Positions 11,264 through 23,986 of a stretch of 64,000 nucleotides of DNA are shown in pieces. How positions within the stretch are numbered: the first letter of the stretch is position 1; each line of letters begins with the position of its first letter. Source of the stretch: Allium sativum (Eukaryota > Streptophyta > Magnoliopsida > Asparagales > Amaryllidaceae); NCBI GenBank assembly GCA_030737875.1, contig CM060924.1:152142197-152206196 (forward strand). Direction: 5' to 3'. Below the pieces are notes generated by a model, which saw nothing but the letters and a program-made list of their open reading frames with translations, did no database searches and had not been told where the DNA came from. Made by a program: the position numbers and the translations under genes.

Positions 11264-11275
11264 TGGTATCAGAGC
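11264..11275 (+). other. Primer-binding site of B(+)
   Basis: TGGTATCAGAGC, complementary to initiator tRNA-Met, two bases after the LTR end at 11261. Identical to the element A site. Confidence 0.93.
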
Positions 11276-11543
11276 TTTGGTTAGCTCAAATCTTTGGGAA
11301 ACAACTCATTAGAACGGAACAAAAGACTCATCATAGATTGGATTAGTAATATCCAATAAGAATACTCATTAGAGATAGGATCAGCAGTATCCTAGAATAA
11401 GAAAACTCATTAGAGATGGGGTTAGTAATGCCCTAGAATGAGTTGAGAGTATTACATATACGAGAGAGCGTAACCGTGACAAAGTATACGAGCTTGCTGT
11501 CTTCTTTTCTTAGCTTCGTTCCTTTTCGAGGACGAAAAGATTT

Positions 11544-11557
11544 TAAGTGGGGGAGAT
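11544..11557 (+). other. Polypurine tract of B(+)
   Basis: TAAGTGGGGGAGAT lies directly before the LTR start TGTAACAACCCGG at 11558. It shows that the following LTR is the 3' LTR. Confidence 0.9.
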
Positions 11558-14136
11558 TGTAACAACCCGGAATTTTAGGACTAAATTTAAATATTATTTT
11601 TAATTAATTTAATGGGTTTTGGGCATTTAAAAGAGATTTCATTTTTTTATATATCAAGATTACACTATAAAGACATCATCTTTATTGACATTTGTTTAAA
11701 ATCAAAAGGATTAACAATAAGTAGAACACTTTTTGTTGTCATTTGTGTTTTAATTAAAAAGTTTATAAACAAAAGTTTCGTTTTGTTTACATGAATTGAA
11801 ATGTACTATTTCATTTACATTAAAAGGTTTTGAAATAAAAGGCATTATTTTTGTTGCATTAAAAGTTTACAAAACAAAATATTCATGACACACAAAGTTT
11901 ACATTTTTGTGAAATTGGATTGACACAATACCACAAATGAGGATTAAACAATAAATCTACATTAGAATGTATTTATTTGGAATCCAAAATATGCAATTGT
12001 TTAATAATGAAACAAAATGAATTAAAATCATTTATACACATGCGTAAGGAAAATTTAGCAATGGGAACTAAATGGTTGTTATTGTAAGTCTTGATTGTGT
12101 ATTAACATGATTTATATTATTATTCAAATCCATTCTTAAATTTTACATAAATGTGCATGCATTCATTTATCTCTTCCTCATTTTAAAACATGGTTGTCTC
12201 TTTTTACCTCTTTGTTTTCCAACCTTTTAAGTCAAATTAATAAAACATATGATACATTTTAATGCATGCACTTACAAGTCTCTCTCTCTCATTTATATTT
12301 ACTTTTGAAATTTGAACAAAATTGATAATGCTACATTTGCAGGCTTTATGATCAATAAGTGTTGATTTAAATGAAAAGAAACGCAAAAATATTCTGAATA
12401 TATTAGGAAACAAGATATTAATTTATCCCTGCTGTGATTAGACATGGAAATCTAGTGAAAAAGCATAAAAAAATATGTCTAATATGGAACTGCAATCATG
12501 TGTTGACACCATAATATGATTTTTGTCTTCATGTTTTGAATACGATGTGGAAATTTACACAATATATTGAAACTAAATTATATGTTGTCGTATGTAATTT
12601 TATGAAAGATGAAAATAAAATTAGCATTATGTAATTATATGAAATATAATCATATTTTAGTGTCAAAATTTATGATTAAAAAAGATTTGATTTTGTCATC
12701 ATGTTTTATTTAAAAGAAATAAAAATTGGATTCTTTTATTGCATTTATTGTCATTATAATAAAGTAAAAAGAATATAAGTTATGTAAGCGAATTGATGTC
12801 AATGAGATTAGATTGGAATGTATGTGTAACTCAATATAACATTGTGTTGAAATTTGAAAATTCGAAATCTGAATTGATTGTTAAGTCAATAAATGAGCAT
12901 GCATTTCTTTCTTTTATGTTATCAATATATTCTTTTCCTACTTTCCTCAAACACCTCTTTCTTTCCACCCCATCTGCATTTATTCCTTTCCATTAATTGC
13001 CTTTTTCCTTAAATTAGAAAACCACTATTTAGATATTTGCTACTTTATTTATTTTGACCGTTTCCTCTCACTTCACTCTCCACTCTCCAACAAACCGCTC
13101 CTCAAACCCATGGCCGCCTAAACTCATCCACCTTCTCTCCTCCTTAGCTCCAAATCCACAAAAAATAAACATATACTTCTTTTGATCTTTTTAAAGCCCT
13201 CGGCCTCCTCTACAATTCCATATAAGTTGCTCGATCTGAAACTCACCATAGCTCGAGTTATGTTGATTCAAAGATTTGAACAAATCTAAGATAAAAAAAA
13301 AGATCTGAGAGAACAGTGACAACAAATAGAACGTGTTGGAAGAGATTGGATAGATTTCTGAATTCGTTTGGATTTCTTTTTATCTGCTTAAAGCGAGGTG
13401 AGAATTCTATTTTTAAAAAATATGATTACTTATTTATTTATTTAATTCACTACAAAATCTATAGTCATATTAAATGCAATTCAGGTTGTTGCTGCGTAGA
13501 TTATTATTTCCATGTTGATTGTACTGTGATGGTTGTAATTCAGATTTACTTGTTATTGTTAGTGAATGATTGTATGTGATTCCCCTTTGGTTCATAGATT
13601 AGAAATTTAAAATTGATTGTATGTGGTGATTGTGAGTAAAGTTGTAGATCTGAACTCTATTTCTGAATCAATGTATAAAGGATTCAACTTTGTTTTATAT
13701 AAACTTAAAAAAAGTGGTAACTTTGTTATGTATAATAAAGTTTGAAACTTTGTTGTATATAATGAAAGATTGTAATTTTGTTTTAAGAAGAAAGACTGTA
13801 ATTTTACCTTATCATAAAAAGATTGTAGGTTTGTTTATTATAAAAAAATTTATCGTTCTTTTTAATTAAAAAGATTTTACCTTTGTTTGTTAAATAAAGA
13901 TGTCACCCTTTTTATTATAAAATTAAAAGATATCATTTTCGTTTGAAAGAAAAAGACATTATTTTTGAAAAAAAGGAAAGACATTATTTTTGAAAGTAAA
14001 AAATAAGACAAATATAATATTTTCATTCATTTTGTTGGATATAATATTTTCATTCATATATATATAAAAAAAAGAACATATTTATTGTCATTTTCTTTGA
14101 AATAAATGGAATGAACATTATCATTCATGGTCCTTT

Positions 14137-14240
14137 AACATATGTAATGAACATTTTTCACTGTCACGTATTTAACATATGTAATGAACATTTTTCACTG
14201 CCATGTATTTAACATATGTAATGAACTTTTTTTTCAGTTA
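14137..14240 (+). repeat. 37-bp tandem repeat in B LTR, about 3 copies
   Basis: Units beginning AACATATGTAATGAAC start at 14137, 14174 and 14211, an exact 37-base period. B(-) has a related 37-base triplet on the opposite strand at about 55973-56085 (ATTTAACACATGGCGGTGTA units), at a similar LTR position. Confidence 0.85.
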
Positions 14241-14545
14241 TTTTTATATGTTATTTTAATGTAAATAAGAATGATGAAATAAAGATGATATTTTTTTATG
14301 TTATTTTAATGTAAATAAGAACGATGAAATAAAGATGACATTTTTATATGTTATTTTAATGTAAATAAGAACGATGAAATAAAGATGACATTTTTATATG
14401 TTATTTTAGTGTAAATAAGAACGATGAAATAAAGATGACATTTTTATATGTTATTCTAATGTAAATAAAAACGATGAAATAAAGATGACATTTTTATATG
14501 TTATTTTAATGTAAATAAGAACGATGAAATAAAGATGACATTTTT
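14241..14545 (+). repeat. 50-bp tandem repeat in B(+) LTR, about 6 copies
   Basis: Units containing TTATTTTAATGTAAATAAGA and ACGATGAAATAAAGATGACA recur every 50 bases from 14291 to 14540, with a slightly diverged first copy at 14241. Copies differ by only one to three bases, so this array expanded recently relative to the rest of the LTR. It is not seen in B(-). Confidence 0.9.
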
Positions 14546-14599
14546 TTATGTGATTATAATGTGAAATTTCACTGTAAGATAAAAATTACATTTTTTTTT

Positions 14600-15990
14600 T
14601 GCATTCAAAACATGAATTTACATCGTATGTTAAATATTACATTATTTTAAATGTAATGTATGTATGAATTCACACCATATGTAAATTAACATTATTTTAA
14701 TGTAAGTGAAATAGGAATTACTTTAATGTAAGTGAAATAGGAATTATTTTAATGTAAGTGAAATTGGAATTACTTTAATGTAAGTGAAATAGGAATTATT
14801 TTAAAGTAAGTGAAATAGGAATTGTCATTGTATGTAAACTTACATTATTTTAAAGTTAAATAAAGTAGGAATTTTCTCCGTAGGTAAAATGACATTATTT
14901 TACATGTAAATATAAAGTAGAGTTTGCATGTAAATTAAAGATTACATTTTTATAATGTAAATAGAAGTAGGATTTACTTTGAATATAAAAGTAGGATTTA
15001 TAATGTAAATATAAAGTAAAGGTCACATGAAATTAAGATTTACATTTTTGTAATGTAATAACAAGTAAGGAATTTGACATGAAATAAAACTTATATTTTT
15101 TTTTAAAGGAAGAAAATATAAAAATGATCATTATTTGAGGAAAAGAACAAAACGACATTAAAAGTTTCATTTTTATGTAATTTTGGAAAACAAGGAACTG
15201 TTCATTATTCAAAATAATAACAAGTTGGCAATAAGATAAAAATATTCATGTTTATCAAATGTAAAAAAATGACAAAATTTTCCTTTTGTCAAATATAAGA
15301 GAAAGAAAAAAATTAGGAATGACAAAATACTCATTTTGTCAAGCGTAAAAGAAAGATAAAAATATAAGGATGACGAAAGTTTCATTTTGGCAAATGTAAA
15401 GAATGACAAGAATATGCGTTAGGATGAAATTTACATTTTTATAAAGTAAACAAAAATATGAACTTGCATTATAAATAAAATTTACATTTTTATATGTAAA
15501 AAAAAGTAGAAATGTGCATTGATAATAAAGATTACATTTTTATTATGTAACTTAGAATGAGAACTTGCATTGCAAATAAAAATTACATTTTTATTTGAAC
15601 TAAAGTTATAATATTTGCTATGCAAATAAAAATTACATTTTTATTTGAAACTATGATATGCAATTGGCGATGAAAAAAAAAATTATATTTTTATTTGTAA
15701 CTATGATATGAAATTTGGCAAGCGAACAAAAATTATATTTTTATTTGTAACTATGAACGATAATTTTCTATGTAAACAAAATTTACATTTTTATATGTAG
15801 CTATGAATGAGAATTTTGTATGTAAAAAAAATTTACATTTTTATATGTAACTATAAATGAGAATTTGCCCTGTAAATTAGAATTACATTTTTATTATGTA
15901 ATTAAAGTATGATATTACATTGTAAATTAAAATTACATTTCTATGATGTCACCTAAGAATAGAATTTACATTGCCATTATAAAAAGTCAA
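14600..15990 (+). repeat. Degenerate array of TTACATTTTTAT units in B LTR
   Basis: Roughly 40-65-base units share (A/T)TTACATTTTTAT followed by ATGTAA and a G/C-poor spacer with GCAT or GAAT. Units are strongly diverged and the period drifts. The same type of array is seen on the other strand in B(-) at about 55360-57200. It looks like an old satellite-like expansion inside the LTR. Confidence 0.7.
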
Positions 15991-17967
15991 GATCATTTTG
16001 GTTTTGCATTGAAAGAGATAAGAATTATTATTTTTGTTTGGCATTTAAAAGAATAGCAAAATCATTATTTTTGTTACATTGAAATTAAACAAACAAAAAT
16101 ATATTCATTTGTATAGAAATGAAGTTGACACCAAAATATGCATGTTGGTTGTAATGGGAATAAAACACAGAAATTCCTATTTTTGGTTGTAATTGGAATG
16201 ATACGCAAAATATACATTGTGTGTATAGGATATGTATGAAAAATTGAAAAATAATAAAAGAAAACAATGTTGTGTGTGATGATATATATAAATATTGGAT
16301 ATAAATAAGAAGATTTGTTGTTAGTAAAACTTAGTAAAATGAAATGGATGAAGGAATTATATATAATTATATATAAAGATTAAAATGAAACGATATGAAA
16401 TGATTTCCAACTTATATATATACATGAGAATTATTTGGGAAGTCCGAGTCTATCTCATTCCAAATAATTTAAACGACATTTAAAATTCAAGATTTGAAGA
16501 CAACGATAGAAGACCGACGATCTTCACATCTAATGGACGACGACGGCTGATGCCCGTGATTGGAGTAGCTACCTTGAATGGGCTACAGTGGTGGCCGTCC
16601 GGACGTAGTGTTGATTTGCATGGATTAGGCTTTCGCTCGGACCCGGAGCATAAGTTATAAATGGATTGTGTGTCCGACATCGTACTCCATTAAATGTCAC
16701 GTTATTGATTTTCTGTCTATATATAAATGATTGGTGGTGGAGAATTTATTCTTTACTTAACACCCATTTATATATTGATGGATGATCAATTGTATGGTAT
16801 GGTTTGACAATGTGGCACGCTAAGATGAAGATGATCAAGGCTTTGTTGAAAAGCAGGCCTTGTGGTTATGACGTTACTTCGCGAGCCTCACAACCCGGTA
16901 GAGTCTAAAACGGGAGAAGGGAACGCAGGGAGAGCAGCACGTTTCTTTCTAGCTAAAGTGATGTCAGGGACCTACCAGCGCTGATATTTTACTTATGTGG
17001 ATGATGGAATTTTCGAGGCCTCGGTATTAGGTCCTATAAGACCGGGAAACGTGTGTTCAGGAATTGCCAATCCTCAAAGCTGTGAGGACCGGCCATGCAG
17101 CTTTCCAAGTGTTCTTCGCGGGGAACCCTAGGGCATTAGCTAGAGTGTCTCGAATCGGAAAGGAGCTCCTTCCTAGCCTTGACTCATGATGGAAACCCAA
17201 TTTCCAATACGAACTCACGGATTTGATTGTATTACTAGTATGGATGGGTACCTATGCTTCCTAGGATTGATACATTATGATTGAAATGTTTTATTAAAAC
17301 ATATACACACTAATAATAATATCGTTTTTACGTATTTATCATCTTTTAATCACCATAAGGTAAAACTCTTTCCTCTGGTGTGCGTTGCATTGTGTGATGG
17401 GACCTGAGTCTTACGGTGGTTTCATTTTTCTTAAAAGCATTGCGCTGTTTTGACAATTCACTTAAGTTATGCACAGCAATCCATTGGAGTAAACCCGTTC
17501 TGCGTTAGCGGCGTGGTACTTGGACTTGCCTTATTACTAGTAGTTATGTTAGTTAAGAATTCTCACACCAGTCCCATGACTGACCCATTGTTTGTTTCCA
17601 CCTTTGCAAACTCGGGTGCCCTCTTTTCTACACGGGCAGTCGAGTAGTTGTCTACAGGTTTACCTCTTGAGCAGGATTCTGGATTGAAGCTTAAAGCTGT
17701 GTTCAGAGCATAGAAAAGTCTTCCGCTGTATTAGTTTTTGTTCCGCTGCAATGTATTATAATTTATTGTAAAAATTAATTTTCTACTGTAATATACTTTG
17801 ATATACTCTGATATTCTGTACCCTGATGTAAACATTTTGTACTGTTTATAAAAGTCTGCTGTTTTTGTTCTGATGTGTTGTATTCCCAAAGTTAACGTAC
17901 TCGGGATTTGAACTGTCTTGGTCGATTTTGCGATCGATCGGGTCGAGCGAAATCCTCGGTCGTTACA

Positions 17968-18587
17968 GTGTAACTAGTATTGGTGCAGTGTAGGAATTAT
18001 CTTATAGTGATTAGAAGCGCAATCAACGTTTATCTTGTTCATCTTGCTTGCCTTGTCATACCTGTTTATGTTACAGTTATTTCATATATCCAGTTTATGT
18101 TCTTATCATGTTAGTTTAATGATTATATTGTTAAAGTCACTAGAATCGCCAGACTTTATGTATGACCTCGTTTGATTTCGCCTCTTTTCTTTCCTCCACC
18201 CCCCCCCCCCTCCGGCCCTAGGTTCTCAGGGTGGGACTAGTGCTAGTGGAGCTTGACTTGAATCTCTTTCTTTTGGAAGTGCTTGAAGTTGCTGAAAGTA
18301 ATGTTCAACCTTATCTTCTTTTTATTATGGCTTTTTGCAATGGGATTATGCTTTTGTTTTTATGTAATAATATGTCCAAGATGGATATTGAGTACCTGGT
18401 TTTGATAGTTGGTTTTGATGTTGTAACCAAACTATGTTCTGTTTTCGCTGCAATGAAGTTATTTTAAATTTTTATGTACCATTTTTTATATATCTTTCTT
18501 GTGATTGTCTGTTCTATACACTTATAGTGCTCCATGAAAGTTAATGCATTCCCTTTGTGAGTGACATTAATGGACGTGGGGTGTTAA
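17968..18587 (+). repeat. 3' end of an A-family LTR (A4)
   Basis: The end of this stretch (GTGAGTGACATTAATGGACG then TGGGGTGTTAAA) matches the sense-strand end of the A2 LTRs (25169 and 31083 regions). A C-run at 18200-18212 matches the family's homopolymer tract, and GGTTCTCAGGG near 18221 matches A2 too. It is a fragment, bounded on the left by B(+) and on the right by B2. A 78-residue ORF inside it has no support as a gene. Confidence 0.65.
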
Positions 18588-21500
18588 AGATAATCATCGC
18601 CATGAGCCAAAAGCGCACTTCAAGCTATAGTGCTAAGCCAAAATACATCCTGCAACCTGTCACTTGGCCGCCCATGTAAAAATAAGGGCGCTTGTGTTTG
18701 CAAAGTGAAACAAATTTCGAGTTAGCCATGGGACTTGTATGAGAATCTACTTAACTGGTTAAACAATAATAATAAGGCAAATCATAGGACCACGCTGCTA
18801 ACGCGGGACGGGTTTACTCCAGTGATTGCCAGTGCATGAATAAGGTAAGCTATTTAAACAACGCAATGCTTTTTGGAAAAATGAAGCCATTATAAGACTC
18901 AAGTCCCATCACATAATGCAACGCAAGCCGGAGGATGGAGTTTACCTTATAATGGCCAAAATATGCTTAATACGTATAAAACAAATGTATTTGATATTAT
19001 TACTAGTGCATATATGTTTCAAAAGCAAATTCAATCATAATGTATCAATCATAGGCGACATGAGCGTCCCATGCCACTATGTCGCCATATATAAGTTTAC
19101 AATCAAATCCATAATCTCGTATTGGAAATTTGGATTCCATCATGAGTCGAGGCCGGGGATGGCTCCTCACCGTTCGAGACACTCTAGCAAATGCCTCAGG
19201 ATCACACCTACATGCAATCCTTGGATCTTCAGGGTCGGTCCACACTTAGCGGATTGGTTATTCCTGAACACATGTTTCCCGGTCCTATCAGACCTATATC
19301 CATCGGCTCCGTAGTAACCGATACATCCGAGGTGCCTCGCAGTCCAACAACCACAAAGGTAAAAATAATATAAATGTCAGGGCTTGTAAAACGCTGACAC
19401 CACCCATAGCTAGAAAGAAACGTCGTGCACTCCCTGCAGTCACGATCCCGTTTTTGACTCATACTGAGGTGTGAGGCTCGCGCGTTATCGCTATACACAA
19501 AGCCATGCCACACAGGCCATGCTTTGATCATCAACCACAAGACTTTTCTTTTCAACAGAAGATTTGATCATTTGCATCTCAGCATGCCACACAGGCAATT
19601 CGCGCCATGGGACTGATTTCTATCGATATACAACCTTTGAGCTTCTACGTCTCAAAGAAGGGTGCTAATTCTCCGCCACCAAACAGATGTATATTTAATA
19701 GAGATCAATCAACACAGAATAAAATCCAATGTCAGACACGCATCCATTTACAAGTTCGGTACGGGTCTGAACGAAATCGGAGGCACCTTATTCCTCGTTC
19801 CATATGTCCAATACGGAAGAGAGGCCCTCACACATCCAGATAATCAACAAGTACGTCCAGACCACTACCACTGTAACCTCATTAAGGGAGCTACCCATCT
19901 CAAAGGCATCAGTAGTAACCCGCACGATGCGAAGATCACCGGTCTTGTACCGTCTTCATACCTTCGACTATTATTCGTCGATCAATTATTTGAAATGAGA
20001 ATTAACTCGGCCTTCTCAAATAATTGACGTATATTAGAATTCAAATAAATTATTTCCATGGTCAAATTATTCGAAATCCACATTTCAGTTCTTTAATATA
20101 ATTTTCATGTCAAACACATTCAACCATCAAAATATCAATCAAACCAAGTAATATTTGTTTATTTCCCTTCCATATCGCTTATAATATTTTATAACGATAT
20201 GTCGCTATTTTTATTTATTTAAAAATAGCTCAAATCCATCGAATGACGTTTCAGGTCATTCGATGGCACTAGCACTATTTTCATTCAAATTTGAATTAAA
20301 CGTTTCACGCAATCCAGCCGTTGGATCCAAACAAATTTTATACCGTTGGAAAGGTCTTTCCAAAGCGGACCTAAATATTCCAGTTTCAGAAAAATCTGAT
20401 GGTCGGATTTCTCGGTATAATCATTTAAAATTACAATTCGAAAACGTGAATTGCAGCATCGTTTTTCATTCTATTTAATTTATATATATATATATATAAT
20501 TCATTCGACGATTTCTAAATCGTTTTTCACTACAAATATTTCACTGATGCCTTTAAATTTCGAATTTTTTTGCCATGACTTCCTTTGTACGGGAAGGGGT
20601 TTGGAAATTTATTGTGCCATATTAGGCACCCAATAAATCCTAAAAAGCATACACATATTTTTAGTGATACAACTTTGTGTCCACACGGGAGTGTGTTGAG
20701 ATCATGACTCCAGAGAATAAATTCTCTTCACCCTATAAATAATTTTTGTGCTGTAATAACTAGAGAGACGTGATTATTGTCTACTCCAGACCTGTGTGGT
20801 TTTTTTATTAATCTGGCAATTTACCATTACATTTTATATAGTCCATACCAGTCTTCGGTTCCACCTAAAATATTGTCATTGCCATACAAGCATCTCTCTT
20901 GTATGGTAATCTTCAACCTTGTCACATAAGCTCCAAGTGCTTATGAGATATATGATAGAGTATGCTATCTTCAAGAAGTATGCAATGCAATGTGGTTCAA
21001 AATTAATTGTTGCTATCCTATGGTGATGTTTATTATCTCACACAGAACAACCAGCACTCCGCATCCAATGGCATTCACGGGAGTTGATATAATAATAAAA
21101 TTGCGCAGCCAATTCATTAAGGCTTACCTATTTGTCGGGCATGCAAATAAATTCTTTACCCAACAGCTAATCCATTTTCCTGTTCAGCATATGTATATAT
21201 ATGCACAACTAAGCTAAAAATAATATTTCTAGCATACATATGTTTATTTTCATACATGATTATTTTTAACACTTCATATACATGTTAAAATTAATATTTC
21301 CAACTCGCAAATATTTGTTTAAACATGTGGTTATTTTTAACACTTCATACATTGTATCAAAATGATATTTTTGGCGAACAAAAATATATTTCAACTCATG
21401 ACTATTTTATTTAGTTCACAAACATGTTAAAAATAATATTTATAGCGAACAAATATTTATTTCAACACATGTGTATTTTTAGCGAGTCGTATACATGATA

Positions 21501-23577
21501 AAAATGATATTTATCTCACCCAAAATATTTATCCAACACATGAATGTTTTTAGCACTTCATATACACAATAAAAATGTTAATTTTATTGTTCAATCCATT
21601 TATTCAACACATGAATATTTTTAGTAACTCAATTACATGATAAAAATGATATTTTTATTGTTCCAGTATTTTATTTTACACGTAAGTATTTTTAGTGACT
21701 CATATACGTGATCAAAATGATATTTTTATCATTCAAAATATTTATTAAACACATGAATGTTTTTATCACTTCATATATACAGCAAAAACTTTAATTTTAT
21801 TGTTCAATCCATTTATTCAACACATGAATATTTTTAGTGACTCAACCATACAACAAAAATGTGATTTTTATTGTTTAAACATTTTATTTCCATCATGAAT
21901 ATTTTATATACTTCATACGCATAATAAAAATGTGATTTTTATTATCTAAGCAACTTATGGTAATCATGAATATATTATCAACACACGAATATATTTCTAT
22001 ACATGAATAAAATTCAAACACATGAATATTTTAGGAAATTTCGGCAGCATAACGGGAGGGGGTTTAAAACCGGCACCGTCCCGAGTGCGGCTGTTCACAC
22101 TACCTTAGGCCTCGCGGCGTTCCCGAAGGAGCTTATCTAAATGATCTAAACATTTCGATCATTTTTCCTATCATAATGAATTTTTCCACAAACTATTCTA
22201 ATTTTGTTTCAACCACAAACAACCATTCACAATATCAACCATTTGCAATATCAACCAAATTTCACACCAACCACAACCAAGCCATCCATTGTTTGTGGAC
22301 GAAGGGTGTCGGGAGTTTCTAAACTCCGTCTATAACCTAATATATTTTATTTCTAGAATTAATTGAATTTACAAATCTCACATCGCGTTTTTACTCCGCC
22401 TAAAATTATAGAATGCCCAAAAAATTCCCCAGTCTCTTGTAGAATGTAGATGATGTCGCTACGAGTCTGATGTCTCTGTTTTCACTAGATTTCGACAACA
22501 TATGTTAAAGATATGATTTTTATACTAAAATCATGATTTGCAACACTTAAAAGTGTTATAGCTTTTAAATAAATGTCAGGCCGTTACCTTCAGCGAAAGT
22601 TTCAAACTAGGGTTTCTGATTTTCTTCCAAACCGCTACACGGGGATGAAATCGAGATACACCACGTCGAAGGGTGTCAGAAGGCGCGCCTGCGCCGAGTG
22701 GTTTGGGGCAGTTCGGTGGTGGCTATCGTCGGTGGTGGCGGTCATAAGTCGAGCACTTTGGAGAGGCAGAACTCGACGATGGAACGACAAGGGGGGTGAA
22801 CCAGGTATTGATTTGAAGAGGAGGAGAAGACCTTCAAAAACATCAACTATGGCGAAGGGTAATACTGTGTGGTTTGGCCAGAATCTGGTCGGGAAGAAAT
22901 GAAGGGTGGTCGCCGTCATTACAGGGGTTTACGGATTTTTTTGTTTATTTTTAGAAAATTAATTTATGAGAGAATTAATTCTATTGGCTGATATTTAAAT
23001 TAATCTGAAAATTAGGGTTTTTCCGTACGAACTCCAATTCAAACCCAACGACTGTCGCCCCTAGCTAAATACCCCCATTCCGAGAACAGTGGAATTTTTT
23101 TCGTAAGCCCATTTGATTGATACAGTCAGTTATTCTTCAAATAAAAATATAAAACATTTAATTTTAGATTTGAACGTACATTTTAATTTGCCGGGGCCAC
23201 GTACTGATTCTAAAAATTCCTGAAGAATAAATATGGCTATGTTGGGACGATATGGTCCCAACAAAACTGATTTCGCCGACTTTTGAGACTGTTTGAAAAA
23301 TGGGCTTTTTCTGGTCAACCCAATTCTAACTGAAATTGCAAAACACGTTTTCCTTTGCCATGCTCACATATTGATTTCTAAAATTATGAAATTTTAAAAT
23401 TGACATCTCGGATCTAACCAAAGTGGTTCCATCAAAAACGGAGGTCGTTTACAAAATTGCTATTTTCAAGGGCTTTTATATTACTTAAAAATGAAAATTT
23501 TAAATTCTGACCAAATTTCTCTTAAAATTATTCAAAATAAAATTTTTAAATTGGCTCTAATTTTCCTGGTTGTTACA
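18588..23577 (-). repeat. B2-family LTR (solo or partial), about 5 kb
   Basis: On the minus strand it starts TGTAACAACCAGG at 23577. No PPT lies upstream of that start, so it is a solo LTR or a 5' LTR. It ends near 18588, where it is cut by the A-like LTR. The 3' third (18588-19990) is the conserved B/B2 block: CCAGTCCCATG-type, GGGACTTGAGTC-type and GGTTTACTCC-type words. The middle holds a 71-base repeat array. A GC-richer patch lies at 22640-22910, where a 109-residue ORF on one strand and a 94-residue ORF on the other overlap; I do not regard either as a gene. Confidence 0.72.
21230..22035 (-). repeat. About 71-bp degenerate tandem array in B2 LTR
   Basis: On the plus strand units carry CAACACATGAATATTTTTAG, then ACTCA/ACTTCAT(A)TACA, then AAAAATGATATTTTTATTGTTC. 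The best-preserved unit is 71 bases. About ten diverged units are visible. It occupies the position held by other arrays in the B LTRs. Confidence 0.75.
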
Positions 23578-23986
23578 CATCGCTTCCTCGCTTCTTTCTT
23601 CGGCTCTCTTCATCTGAGGTATCCTCTCCGTACCACGCATGTCTCCTCGCTTCCTCGTCCACTTCCTCATGAAACCTCCACCTTTGCTCGCCAGTCAAGC
23701 CTGACTCTGTTATGCGTAAGGGCTGGTGTGAAGACTCCGGGGGCGGGGGAGGATGGTTTTTTTTTTATGATCATGGGATGGTCGTGGGGGATCATATTGT
23801 AATAGGTGCTTTGGATTAAAGGCTTTGCTTTTCCTGCTAAAGTCCGATCTAAAACCTGATGAATATTTCTAGTGAATATCCGAACCACCTGAAATAAGTT
23901 CAAGATGTATTTTAGTGATTGGATCACAGAATCCTTAAGGAAAATTATGAAATATAATTAGAAATGTTGTATGATAGAAATGTTTT
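23578..23986. other. D2 element remnant without clear coding
   Basis: This joins the B2 LTR to the end of the antisense pseudogene. It has a moderately GC-rich start (CTTCCTCG words at 23578-23700), a GGGGGCGGGGGAGG run and a T-run at 23758-23768. I see no supportable gene. Confidence 0.4.

Larger units (their letters stand above)
11262..11557 (+). mobile_element. Internal region of element B(+), 296 bp, non-coding
   Basis: The whole internal domain of this LTR element is 296 bases. It starts with the PBS (11264-11275) and ends with a PPT (11544-11557). Between them are three copies of a roughly 35-40-base unit built on CTCATTAGAGAT and a following TAGTAAT or CAGCAGT word. Near the end it has TTCCTTTTCGAGGACGAAAAG, of which part resembles the 3' end of chromovirus pol. 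No ORF is present. B(-) has a matching internal region of 436 bases, so the reduction is shared by both elements. Replication would need gag and pol in trans. Confidence 0.85.
11558..17967 (+). repeat. 3' LTR of element B(+), 6410 bp
   Basis: It begins TGTAACAACCCGG after the PPT and ends CCTCGGTCGTTACA at 17967, the same end as the 5' LTR at 11261. At 6.4 kb it is unusually long for an LTR, and it is non-coding. It has three parts. 11558-13600 is AT-rich with a more GC-rich, gene-promoter-like patch at 13060-13320. 13600-16480 is a very AT-rich array of degenerate repeats. 16500-17967 is a more complex conserved end, shared with all B and B2 copies here. Candidate target duplication: GTGTA at 17968-17972 (left side displaced). 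Only short chance ORFs occur. Confidence 0.87.

Noticed and set aside
14241..14545. CRISPR array
   Set aside because: The 50-base period has no distinct repeat and spacer parts; whole units are alike. It is a tandem repeat in a plant LTR.
18916..19555. 132-aa and 108-aa overlapping ORFs
   Set aside because: They cover the conserved 3' block of a B2 LTR, which has equivalents without these ORFs at 8818-10429, 16500-17967 and 53212-54700.
22573..22919. Overlapping ORFs of 109 aa (plus) and 94 aa (minus) as a gene
   Set aside because: They lie inside a B2 LTR in a GC-richer patch where stops are rarer. No recognisable domain, no conservation in the matching patches of B(+) or B(-).
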